A stretch of DNA of 64,000 bases from Bryoerythrophyllum caledonicum (lineage: Eukaryota; Streptophyta; Bryopsida; Pottiales; Pottiaceae), in NCBI GenBank assembly GCA_963971425.1, contig OZ020516.1, positions 20,219,332 to 20,283,331 on the forward strand, in the 5' to 3' direction. The position numbers and the translations under genes are program-made. The first letter of the stretch is position 1. Every line of letters begins with the position of its first letter. Below the pieces are notes generated by a model. That model was not told where the DNA came from and did no database searches. It saw nothing but the letters and a program-made list of their open reading frames with translations. Of the stretch, positions 11,728-20,650 are shown in pieces.

Positions 11728-11969
11728 TGAAGGATCCGGGCCATGAAGGATCCGGGCCATGTAGGATCTGGGCCATGAAGGATCCGGGCCATGTAGGATC
11801 CGGGCCATGTACAATCCGGGCCATGTAAGATCCGGGCCATGTACGATCCGGGCCATGTACGATCCGGGCCATGTAGGATCCAGGCCATGTACTATCCGGG
11901 CCATGTAGGATCCGGGCCATGTAGGATCCAGGCCATGTACTATCCGGGCCATGTAGGATCCGGGTCATG
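11728..11969 (+). repeat. 17-bp minisatellite, about 14-15 copies
   Basis: Uninterrupted array of a 17-bp unit, GGCCATGTAGGATCCGG, with variants TACGATCC, TACAATCC, AAGGATCC and TACTATCC. All minus-strand frames are open and encode a repeated peptide (ARILHGPDPTWPGSY-like). These are not genes. The core TCCGGGCC is also found in the 7.4-8.0 kb array. Confidence 0.9.
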
Positions 11970-12188
11970 TAAAGTACTTGAGTGGGGCGGTTGATGTAAC
12001 TAACGCTCACCCCTTGAGATCTAAACCTTTCTCTCCTTTCTTTTGATGTATATATTGTATAGTTGACATTGTACAGATCATGGTTTGTTGTTAGTCGTTG
12101 TAGTTCTCCGTGACTCTCTGTGGGAACGATTACCTTAAAGGTATCTTTGTGTTAAGATGTGAATACTTGCCAACGCGTACTACGACAA

Positions 12189-12464
12189 TGGGGATGCGTT
12201 ATCACTCTTGACACGGGGAATGACAAGTCTTATTGCGTCACGTTTACAGACCTCCCAGGATGTTCATGCCCAGATTTTTTGAAGATGCAATCCGAAGCGT
12301 TGGGAAAGAAGGGGCAATAGAAGTATTGCACGCATGTGTATTACGTCTTACGTTATCTATGTAAGATGGACTACAAAGAGGACCTGTTCATGCATGCTCC
12401 AAGCTACAGCTTTAACGAAGTTATGCGCATTCTCGAGCTTGCTAACATCACTAAACGAGCGTGA
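12189..12464 (+). pseudogene. MULE transposase C-terminal SWIM zinc finger, relic
   Basis: A continuous frame reads YCVTFTDLPGCSCPDFLKM, then after one in-frame TAG, KYCTHVYYVLRYLCKMD and ends at a natural-looking stop (TGA 12462-12464). The C-x-C...C-x-H pattern (CSC...CTH) is the SWIM zinc finger found at the C-terminus of MULE transposases and of FAR1/FHY3 proteins. The rest of the transposase is not recognisable upstream, so this is a truncated remnant inside MULE-2. Confidence 0.75.
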
Positions 12465-13585
12465 GGAAGGCGTTCAAGTCGTCGCAACCAGAAATATTAA
12501 TATTTCTTGAATGCTCAAGAGTTCGTCATCTATACATCCTTAGTCCGTACCAGATTTCATGACTGTAGCTGATGGTCATGAATTAGTTTAATATGTGATT
12601 ATATTCCGTTATATTATTCTGAGCAGTAGAATCCCGTACTTAGCGTGTTCTACGGTTTAAGGTGACGAGTTTATACATAAGTCATTAGAAATCACCTATG
12701 CCAATATTCTGGGAATTGTCTTCGCGATTTGTGCGAATGATATGCATGGAAGGCAAAGGTGACTTTCATGCATTTCGTAGTAAACAATTTCCCTCTCATG
12801 TAATTCGAATGTGGTACCGATTTAATACCAGTGAAATATTCACTTAATACCTAGGTGATACCCGTTGTTTCTCAAGATCAATATTATTATAAATTAGCAA
12901 GTACTGTCAAAAATTGTCCGCTTCGTATGATATTCTACCACGACGCCTAAACCCTATACCTAAGTAAATATGTGCTTTTCATTCTAATATGGCACTTTAC
13001 AAATGTAGGAGCTTCATGGGAAAAAATTATGACACACCTTTCAACTAAAACAGGGAACTCTGAAAAACCGAAATAAAGAAAAAACATGCAATTTCGCAGT
13101 ACACCACGGCTATAGGGTATTTTCTAAAATTAGAAATTTATGGGAAATATGTCACCAAAATGGGATGATCTGCTGAAAAAACCACTAATTTCACTTTTTC
13201 CCCAAAAAAATGACCAAAAAAATCCAGATTTCAGGATTTTTTATGCTCACCGCTCGCCGCTCGCTGCTCACCGCTCACAAGATAGCGTCGCTGTGTTCTA
13301 GGATATACACTAAGGCAATTACACTAAAATTTACATATAGTGAAGCTTCACTATACAATTTATAAATGTTATAGGTTTTTACTTTTGATGAATATTTGTA
13401 CCAACAATATTGACAATGATCACTCCCTTTGAGTAAAAAAGATACAATGTGCTCTCAACAAGAATTTTCATAAAAAGTAACAAATTATAGCACTTTCAAA
13501 TCATACAATACCACTACACTAAACATATGTTTTAGTGTAGTAATTTAGCTAACTGAAGGGCCAACTTGGCCCCCAACACTCACTA

Positions 13586-13939
13586 AGGTTAGCCTCCCCA
13601 TAACCAACAAAAATCCATAGCCAACGCCTATAAAATTGGGGTATATCCAACCCTCTTCCATTCCAATTCCACCAACTCAGCTCCAAATGGAGGTTTACTA
13701 TTAGTCAAGACCCTTACTTTTGGTCGTTGGTTGTGGGGGGTACCTACTGCTGCCCACCCACTAAACATGGCTGCACAGTTTGAAACTTCATAACTAATTC
13801 AATTTTCATCGAAAAAATATGAAATCACTTAGGTTGGAATTGTAATTCTATTGGCTATCACTGAGAAATAATAGTATAATTATCACCTCTCTCCATATAT
13901 GCGCATTCCTTAACTTGTCAGTTTTAGGGGAGCTTACCG
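13586..13939 (+). mobile_element. 354-bp MITE, copy 1, TA target duplication
   Basis: Ends are AGGTTAGCCTCCCC and the reverse complement of GGGGAGCTTACCG, flanked by TA on both sides (13584-13585, 13940-13941). Nearly the same sequence occurs at 31227-31581, about 90 percent identical by eye. TA duplication and short G/C-rich inverted ends fit a Tc1/mariner-type (Stowaway-like) non-autonomous element. No coding capacity. Confidence 0.8.
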
Positions 13940-14169
13940 TATTACCTTATCCCTTTCCACATGATCTTCATCTTCTCCTCATATGGCCATTTTCCCTATA
14001 TAATGGTATGAACTTGTGCGTTTGAAGATTCAACTGAGTACACCTATATCAATACATATATGCTCTGATCTACACCACCACCAAATTAACCCTTTAACCT
14101 TAGAACGACAAAGCCTATGATTATGGCACAAATCTCAATTTCCATTCTAATGTGTGCTCTAATTTTTCA

Positions 14170-14560
14170 TTAACCCTTAAAGGTCAAAGAAGTCACATTT
14201 GGGTTGCAACATGATGTTTTTTGTGTATTTGACATTCAAAATGTTAGAATTGATGTATACAATAGATACAAAAGTATGTATTTGTGTTGAGCCCAATCCA
14301 ATGACAAATGACAATTATAATTCAGATCATTATTGCACATACTGCATGCTTGAGAAGTTGCAAAATGGTCATGTATTCTACATGTATGGTGTCATATTTT
14401 AGCATGATAAGGTCCAAGTATTGAAATGACCTCCAAATGAAAGATGTTAGTTGAAGAATCTTCAATCCAAAGGTGTATGTCTTGCTAAATTTTAGTACAA
14501 GTTTTGTATGTTAAGAGTAAAGTACATGACCAAATATTTGGTCCCCCACTAACCTTTAAC
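14170..14560 (+). repeat. TTAA-bounded dispersed repeat, copy in spacer
   Basis: Starts TTAACCCTTAAAGG at 14170. The interior shared with other copies (CTACATGTATGGTGTCATAT, GACCTCCAAATGAAAGATG, TGTATGTCTTGCTAA) is also seen in the PDAP1 intron (reverse strand), at 38.93-39.13 kb and at 36.18-36.34 kb. The right end is less clear because another TTAACCCCTAAA start follows at 14556. Confidence 0.6.
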
Positions 14561-15065
14561 CCCTAAATTTCCAAAAGTCCCCATGGGGGACTCTAGAAGG
14601 TTTGGGCAGGTTTGTATGGTGTCAATTTATAAAAAAAAATCTTTGAATATTTTCTTGTAGATGGGCATTACTAAAAGCTTTGTGTGAGTCCAATTTTTTT
14701 CCTAAATCCAACATTTAAGGCAAAAGTTATAAGGTTTTGAAGTTCAAATGGGGAGAGCAAGCATGTTGGGCAACTTCAAAAACTTTTGCTAGAACGCTCT
14801 ATTAGATGTGAGATTTTCAGTTCTAGCAAATAATATTATTTCCTTTCATTTTGTCAAAAAAACTCTTGGTTTTAGTGAAAAAAAAACATATAAATCCAAG
14901 TCAAACATTTTTACACATTGTCTCACTTTGTTGAGCAAGGTATCAAAAGATCTTTTTTTCCACATGAAACTTAGAGATCTTCATATTTTTTACTATTTAT
15001 TTTTTCCACAACAATATGTGTTGTAAAACTTCTTAGTGACCATTTGGATTATCAATATAAAACAT
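14561..15065. other. AT-rich repeat spacer
   Basis: No gene seen. It begins with another TTAACCCCTAAA-type element end and continues as AT-rich DNA related to the 36-39 kb region. Confidence 0.4.
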
Positions 15066-15897
15066 ATTAAGTTCACAAAAATATAACATGAATTGACAAT
15101 TATATAACCTCCACTCCTTGCACAGTTTTTTGGAATATGCGACACCCATTTTTTATCTCTAAAAATTGGTGTACAAGGAACTAAGATCATGCTTAACATG
15201 ATGGAAATGAATTTAGAACTTGTGTAGTGCAAACATTTGACACCAAGTGAAGTCAAAGTCTGATGATCCAATGAACATAGAGAAGAAAATGAACCCTTTT
15301 CTCTACTTCAAACACTATAATCTTACAATTTGTGTGGTCAAAGTTTATGAAATTTTGTGATTATGTTACTTAATAAATCTTTATTGAGATCCTATGGTCA
15401 AAAATAGAAACAAACGTTTTATTGTCTCTTCCTTACTCATTGCACTTGAGCGAGCAATTTCGAAGTGTTTTTGGTGTGCAATTGTCGAAGAAATTTAGGG
15501 GTTAAGGGTTCTAGTGCAATGAGTAAGAAAGGGAACAAAAAACCGTATTCCTAGTTTTAACCGTAACATCTCATTTAAAACTTAATAAATAACATACTCA
15601 TAAAATTTCATAAACTCTGACCGCACAAATTGAAAGATTATAGTGTTTGAAGTAAAAAAAATGGTTCATTTTCATCTCAACGTTGAGTGGATCAACAGAC
15701 TTTGACTTCACTTGGTGTCAAAGTTTTGCACTACACAAGGTCTAAATTTTATATCATCATCTTGACCATAATATTGACTCCTTGTACACCAATTTTTAGA
15801 GGTAGAGAAAGGGTGTAGCATATTTAAAAAATTTGTGTAAAGAGTGGAGGTTTGAAAAGTGCCAATTTATGTTTTGATTTTTTGAGACATCAAAGTT
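15066..15897. repeat. Large imperfect inverted repeat, arms about 380 bp
   Basis: The left arm (about 15066-15447) reverse-complements to the right arm (about 15511-15897) at roughly 75-80 percent identity by eye, with a loop of about 63 bases. Matched landmarks include AACCTCCACTC with GAGTGGAGGTT, AAAAATTGGTGTACAAGG with CCTTGTACACCAATTTTT, and ACTCATTGCACT with AGTGCAATGAGT. It has no coding content. It is either a fold-back element or two dispersed repeats inserted tail to tail. A transcript would fold into one long hairpin. Confidence 0.85.
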
Positions 15898-16047
15898 TTA
15901 TGAAGAAAAGAAGAAGTTTCATTGGTTCCTTGCCCGACAATGTGTGGCAATGGGTGAAAATCTTTGACTTGGGATAAAATGCATTTATTCATTAAAGACA
16001 AGAAATTTATTATGACAATATGAAGGAAATAATAAAAAATTCTAGTA

Positions 16048-16414
16048 CCGTAGGTGAACCTTTGATTCGGCATTTATTAATTAGAAAAATCCTTGTTGAA
16101 TTAAGTGGGAAAATATTTTATGAAATTGCCAAAACTAGAGAAACTATATATTTATAGATTTTGTCACATTGGAAGACATCAAAGGGGAGTGGGGCTTGGA
16201 AAAGCCTCCCTTCAAGGATGTGCATGCATGGAGGCTTTGAATTAGAACCCCAAGGTCTTGGGTTCAAACCCCACGGTTGTCAAATGTGCTAAATGCAATA
16301 CTTTGTGATTTCTTGCCGAAAATAAATTTATTTTTATTTTGGATGCCGAATGGCCTTTAGTCACTTTTATTAATTATTCAACATGGAGGTGCCAAAATAG
16401 AGGTTCACCTACGG
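16048..16414. mobile_element. 367-bp MITE with perfect 14-bp inverted ends
   Basis: The ends are CCGTAGGTGAACCT and its exact reverse complement AGGTTCACCTACGG, flanked by TA (16046-16047 and 16415-16416). This fits a Tc1/mariner-type MITE of a family different from the 354-bp one. A GGGTTCAAACCCC stretch inside resembles a pol III B box, but no A box is convincing. Perfect ends suggest fairly recent mobility. Confidence 0.85.
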
Positions 16415-16679
16415 TATTGAAAATCTCAAATTTACTAGAGTGTCCTAGCATAAGTTTTTGGAGTTGCCCAATGTACCCTCACTCAACAATTTTTTCTTTG
16501 AAATGACATAACTTTTTTCTATAAGTCCGATGAGAATAAAAATTATACTCCTACGTACCTCTTGTCTTCTTGCATCTCCAAACAACATTTCAAGAAATGC
16601 TAAAATAAACTGTAACCATGGGAACGTGCCCAAGATTTGCAAAAGCCCACCTCCGGACTTTTTTCATTTAGGGGGTTAA

Positions 16680-16885
16680 ATAGAAGTGATTTTTTTTTTA
16701 TCATTTTTCAGAGATAAGATCACATGTTTTGTTTACATCACAAAAATCACAGATTTTTTGTGAATATTCTGAATTTATTGTGATTTTAAAAAGAAAAAGT
16801 GAAGAAAATTCATATCAACTACAAAACATGCTAAATTTTTTTGAAATTTCTCACCAAAGGAGTACATTATAGTGCCAAAACTAGT
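16680..16885 (-). repeat. Dispersed AT-rich repeat, copy in reverse orientation
   Basis: Its reverse complement (CACTATAATGTACTCCTTTG, then a GTGATTTT/CACAAAAAAT-type core and GTGATCTTATC) matches 43441-43620 on the plus strand. Part of the same family recurs near 51090-51262. No coding content. Confidence 0.6.
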
Positions 16886-17843
16886 GGTGTAAATGGAACT
16901 TCCATGTTTAGCTAAAAGTAGAAAACTAGTCAACCACGGCTATTGGCCCAAAGTTCAAATTGCAAAAACCTATTCTATTTTACGTATTCTTCATAACTTC
17001 AAAATTGGAATGGAAACTAGACCTCATAAACTTCATTTCATTAGCCAAATTCAAAATAAAAAAGTATCAATTAATTGACTTGAATTTTGATTTAGGATTA
17101 GAGGTAGAAGTTTCTAAAATACATTACATTGAGATACATGTCACAAACATTTTCTTCTTTAGATGTAACACGATTACTTCAATGAGGCAAGTTTCACCAT
17201 CATCTAATACTTACACATCCAATGGCTCTCTATAAAAAGAATTGGATGAAAACAATTGTTTACACCAATTATCATCCTCAAATATCATCCTCAAAAAGTG
17301 GCCTCTCATGTATTCTCGGATTAAGGACGATGGAGTGTTTGTACGCGACTTATACACCTTTTTCTGAAATCGCTAATGGTCCTGTGCAGAATACCTCCAA
17401 CGCACAACGAAAACTCGTCTACACATACTGCAAGTGGATGGCCCACCTGCGAACGTTAAGAACCATAAATCAAGAGAGCACTATCTACACGGAAATACGG
17501 TGGAAATGCCGCTCGGCCCGCACCAAATCTTCGTTCGTGCGAATCCGTCAGACAACGGCTCAATGCCTCACTACATTTGTCGGAAGCACAGAAATCCACG
17601 AAAGTTTCCAAAGTTAGATAGAGAAACTTGGTGATCCATCAAGATAATATTTAGATTCTCCTCCTACAATCAAATGAGGTTTCACGCTCCAAGGGTGTTG
17701 TTACACTGCTGGCAACCCTCTCGCCCCTCACTTACTAGCTATTTCAAGCATTTAAGAAGTTGGTGAGAGAGTTGGCTCGCAGAAGACAAGTAAAAGCACC
17801 CTTTTCCACATTTTACGAAAGTGAAGGACGACACTTCTTGAGT
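16886..17843. other. Spacer with one unexplained open frame
   Basis: Mostly AT-rich. From about 17300 to 17640 base composition rises toward 48 percent GC and a plus-strand frame (17434-17634) reads protein-like (YLHGNTVEMPLGPHQIFVRA). I do not recognise it, and no splice or start signals support a gene. It may be a remnant of a lost gene or element. Confidence 0.3.
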
Positions 17844-18119
17844 GCCCAAGGCAAATTGACCCCCTCGTTGGTACTTACCCATGGGGGCCACGAGGTGGTG
17901 GAGCCAAACCTGGCCCCTATTTTGTTTTGGATGGACCCTATTTATAGTAAATGAGGGTCCTATGTGGAAAACAATAGCCGCAGACCCCAAATTTACCAAA
18001 AAAAATCCATAAAAGCCTCTGGACCCCCCAAAATAAGAAGGCTAGAAAAATGACCCCATGCAATCTAGACAGGGCCCACCTCGAGTAAGTACCAACGAGG
18101 GGGTCAATTTGCCCTGGGC
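17844..18119. mobile_element. MULE-type MITE, copy 1 of a tandem pair
   Basis: 276-bp element with inverted ends of about 36 bp (starts GCCCAAGGCAAATTGACC, ends GGTCAATTTGCCCTGGGC). It is flanked by a perfect 9-bp direct duplication TTCTTGAGT (17835-17843 and 18120-18128). Nine-base duplications with long inverted ends are the hallmark of Mutator-like MITEs. The interior keeps two GACCCC-rich stretches and has no coding content. Confidence 0.9.
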
Positions 18120-18137
18120 TTCTTGAGTGGATGAGTG

Positions 18138-18416
18138 GCCCAGGGCGAATTGACCCCCTCGTTGGGAGTTACCTAAGGTGGCCACGAGGTGGTAGGGCCA
18201 AACTTGGCCCCTATTTAATTTTTGGATGGGGCCCTAATTACAGGTAGGGAAGGTTCCATAGAGTAAACGATGGCCCCGGGCCCCAAATTAGTCCAAAAAA
18301 ATCCAAGAAAAGCCTATGGACCCCCCAAAATAAGAGGGCCAGAAAAATGACCCCATGCAATAACGACAGGGGCCACCTCGGGTAACTCCCAACGAGGGGG
18401 TCAATTCGCCCTGGGC
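18138..18416. mobile_element. MULE-type MITE, copy 2 of a tandem pair
   Basis: 279-bp sister of the preceding element, same ends (GCCCAGGGCGAATTGACC and reverse), roughly 85 percent identical by eye, inserted 18 bp away in the same orientation. Flanks GGATGAGTG and TCTTGAGTG share only 6 of 9 bases, so its duplication is imperfect or was altered when the pair formed. Confidence 0.85.
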
Positions 18417-19196
18417 TCTTGAGTGAGGGGCGACATGGTTGCTTGCAATGATAGAAAAGGTGGGTTTGAAGACTGAATAGGGGTCATGAGGATCCAAAGT
18501 GGGAGGCTTTGGATGCACAGCTTGGTGACGGTAGAACCCCAACCATGTGGCAAGCTCCGAAGTGTTGCGGCTTGAGATCCAGTCCAAGTGCTGGGGACCT
18601 GTTAGAAACAACCCTGATAAAGGAAAAGACAGTTGCGGAGGTCTTCAAAATGAGCTGCCACTAATGAGCACCTCCTGTGAGCTCGTCATTGGTGGCCTTG
18701 ATTGGAAACCTCAACATGCCTTCATTGCTGGCCTACTTTGAAACTTTCAACAGGCCGGAGCAATTTTGGATCAGCCATGTGTCGGTCATGCATCCTCTCT
18801 TTTCCTCACTATCACTTCTTCGCATTGGTCAAGAAGAGTTTTATTTTCCAACCCCACCCATGACAAGTAGCACTTTGTAAGCATCAAAGTTCTAGAGTTT
18901 GGTGGTTTCTGAGTTATTAGATTCTTTAGTTCATTTCACATCTGTTAGACTAAATTCCAAAACATTTATCTGCTACATTGCTACTTCATCTTTCTAATTT
19001 CAGACCGCATTCGGTTTCGGTGTTGTTGTATCTCACTTCCAATCTTGATCAGGTTCGGCCATGGTCCAGATCACAATACAAAGTACTATCCGCACACTGA
19101 AGCATGCCAATTATCTCAGTTCCCACTTAGAGATTATACTTCACTAATGCAGATATCAGGGATTGTGCAGACAATGCAACATCACAAAAGTTTTAT
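18417..19196. other. Spacer downstream of the LHCSR tail duplication
   Basis: No gene recognised. GC content is higher than in the repeat region to the left, and short open frames are present on both strands without domain content. It could hold the remains of whatever gene originally owned the outer copy of the LHCSR-type 3' region, but no LHC motifs are visible. Confidence 0.4.
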
Positions 19197-19632
19197 ACAC
19201 AATCAATCACATTCGCCATGATATGTGCACACAATAATAAAGAGTTTTTTACTGAACACTGGTTTGCACTGCAAATCTCAAAGCTGTCGGATGGAGAAAG
19301 GTGGTTACTTATCTAGCTACCTCAAAATTCGAGAAAACAATACATTATTGTACAGATGCTGAAATTTCTTGTCCAAAACTGCAGTGACGAGTCCAAAACT
19401 CCAGAGGAGAGACACGACGCAAACAATAGACAATCAATGACATTTGCCATGGTATGTGCACACAATGAAGAATTTGTACAGGACATTGGTTACCACTGCA
19501 AATCTTACAGTTCTCGGATAGTGAAAGGCGGTCTCACTTGCCTAGATAACTCAAAAAAATTCGAGAAAAACAACGCATTATTCTACAGATGCTGCAAGTT
19601 TCATCTCCAAAACTGCAGTGCCAAGTCTCCTG
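19197..19632 (-). repeat. Tandem duplication of the LHCSR 3' region
   Basis: Two direct copies of about 200 bp, 19197-19395 and 19425-19632, share many blocks (ATGTGCACACAAT, CACTGCAAATCT, AAATTCGAGAAAA, TACAGATGCTG, CCAAAACTGCAGTG) at roughly 75-80 percent identity. The inner copy lies 70 bp past the LHCSR stop and is probably its 3' untranslated region. The outer copy has no coding sequence attached. Confidence 0.8.
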
Positions 19633-19700
19633 CCTGCTGCACACTCTGTTGCCGACCACTGCTCGCAATAGCAGCGGAGAATATTACACAATACTGTGAC

Positions 19701-20564
19701 TTACAGACCGAACTTCTTGAAGGTGTGCTCAAAGACCTCCTGGCCGCTGACGAGCTCCTGGACGACGAACGCGGCGATGGCGATCATGGCGAGGCGGCCG
19801 TTGTTGAGCTCCTTGCTCTGCATGTCCTTCCGCTCCTGGGGGTCGGTGGGGAGCAGGCCCAGGGGGTCGAAGCCCAGGTTGCCGGGCTCGTAGTCGTCGC
19901 GAAGCGTGTTGAACCCCTCGGAGCGGGGTGTGGCCCACCCGAGCCCGACTCTGTAGGCCTCGGCCAGCGCGATGGCGAACAACAGGGGCTCCCAGAACAC
20001 CGCGCCGCGCGCCTCCACCTGCTGGAAGTGGTAGATGGCCGGGCCCTTAATCTGCCCATCGAAGTTGTAGAACAGCGCGTAGTCCTGGAGCTGCTCCTGG
20101 ACCACGAACCCCAGCGACGCGAGCATGGCCACACGTCCGTGCGTGATCTCCGACTCCCTCCACCTGTTCAGCTCCTTGATCGGGCGCGGGCTCGACGCAG
20201 CGCGCGCCAGCAAATCAGCCGGGTCGAAAATGTTCTCGAACGGGGCCGTCACTCCGGGCATCGTCTTCGCATCTAAAACAGCCCATGTAAAATCAGAAAC
20301 ATAAATACCGACATCTCAAGCATCAGACCCCAAACAAAGCAGCTCAGGTGCCACATGCAAACACCGAAGTTAGCAGAAGAGGCTATGGAGGAGCTTACAT
20401 TCGAGGACATTGGGTGGCACGACGTCGGGGTCAGGAGCGACCTTGTCAGCGACGGCGCTGATGCGTACCACATTGGAAGAGCGGCGGGTGGCTTGCGGAG
20501 CCGCCGCGGCGGAGAAGAGCTTGGCGCCCGAGATGTAGCTGAGGGAGGACATAGTGGCGGCCAT
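19701..20564 (-). CDS. LHCSR: LHCSR, stress-related light-harvesting complex protein
   Basis: A thylakoid antenna-family protein that dissipates excess excitation (energy-dependent quenching) in algae and mosses. Exon 1 is 20564-20399, the intron 20398-20273 (GTAAGC...TTTTAG), exon 2 20272-19701; the join gives NVLEYAKTMPGV and 245 residues, the normal size. Residues 1-40 form a Ser/Ala/Arg-rich plastid transit peptide. Helix 1 carries the chlorophyll-binding [10 protein letters not shown], helix 2 is [18 protein letters not shown], helix 3 carries [16 protein letters not shown]. The loop GLGWATPR...[22 protein letters not shown] is diagnostic of LHCSR rather than ELIP, PsbS or LHCB. Glu residues lie in the C-terminal lumenal tail (GQEVFEH), where algal LHCSR3 senses pH. 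ATG 20564 is preferred because it follows a TATAAA box by about 80 bases. A later in-frame ATG (MSSLSY) could also serve. Confidence 0.95.
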
Positions 20565-20644
20565 GGTTTGTTCGACAAATCTAGACAAGTGGAAAGCAAG
20601 AGACGTGGGCACAACTGTGAATGAAACGGCGGACCTCGAGCGTG

Positions 20645-20650
20645 TTTATA
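20645..20650 (-). promoter_or_regulatory. TATA box of LHCSR
   Basis: Minus strand reads GATATAAACAC, a strong TATAAA, 80 bp before the ATG. Transcription would start about 30 bp downstream, giving a leader near 50 bases. A C/T-rich stretch (CTCTCTC on the plus strand) adjoins it. Confidence 0.6.

Larger units (their letters stand above)
10487..13290 (+). mobile_element. Second MULE with repeat-built terminal inverted repeats
   Basis: The left end begins CGAAGCTATCTTGTG and passes into tandem GAGCGGTGAG/GAGACGTGAG units (10487-10585). The right end (about 13245-13290), reverse-complemented, reads CGACGCTATCTTGTG followed by the same GAGCGGTGAG units. Ends of this kind, with short sub-repeats, are known in Mutator-like elements. 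Inside lies a SWIM zinc-finger relic (12189-12464) and, nested or captured, a 17-bp minisatellite (11.73-11.97 kb). A matching right end without the interior occurs at about 42.06-42.25 kb, so the family is dispersed. No clean 9-bp target duplication is visible, so exact ends are approximate. Confidence 0.6.

Noticed and set aside
11576-12010. Minus-strand ORFs of 78-144 aa with repeated HGPDPTWPGS-like peptide
   Set aside because: Translation of the 17-bp tandem array in three frames; no start, domain or splice support.
16250-16270. GGGTTCAAACCCC, a B-box-like motif inside the 367-bp MITE
   Set aside because: No convincing A box upstream; the element's ends and TA flanks identify it as a DNA MITE.
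19356-20276. 306-aa plus-strand ORF
   Set aside because: Antisense of LHCSR exon 2 and its 3' region; GC-rich third positions keep the opposite strand open.
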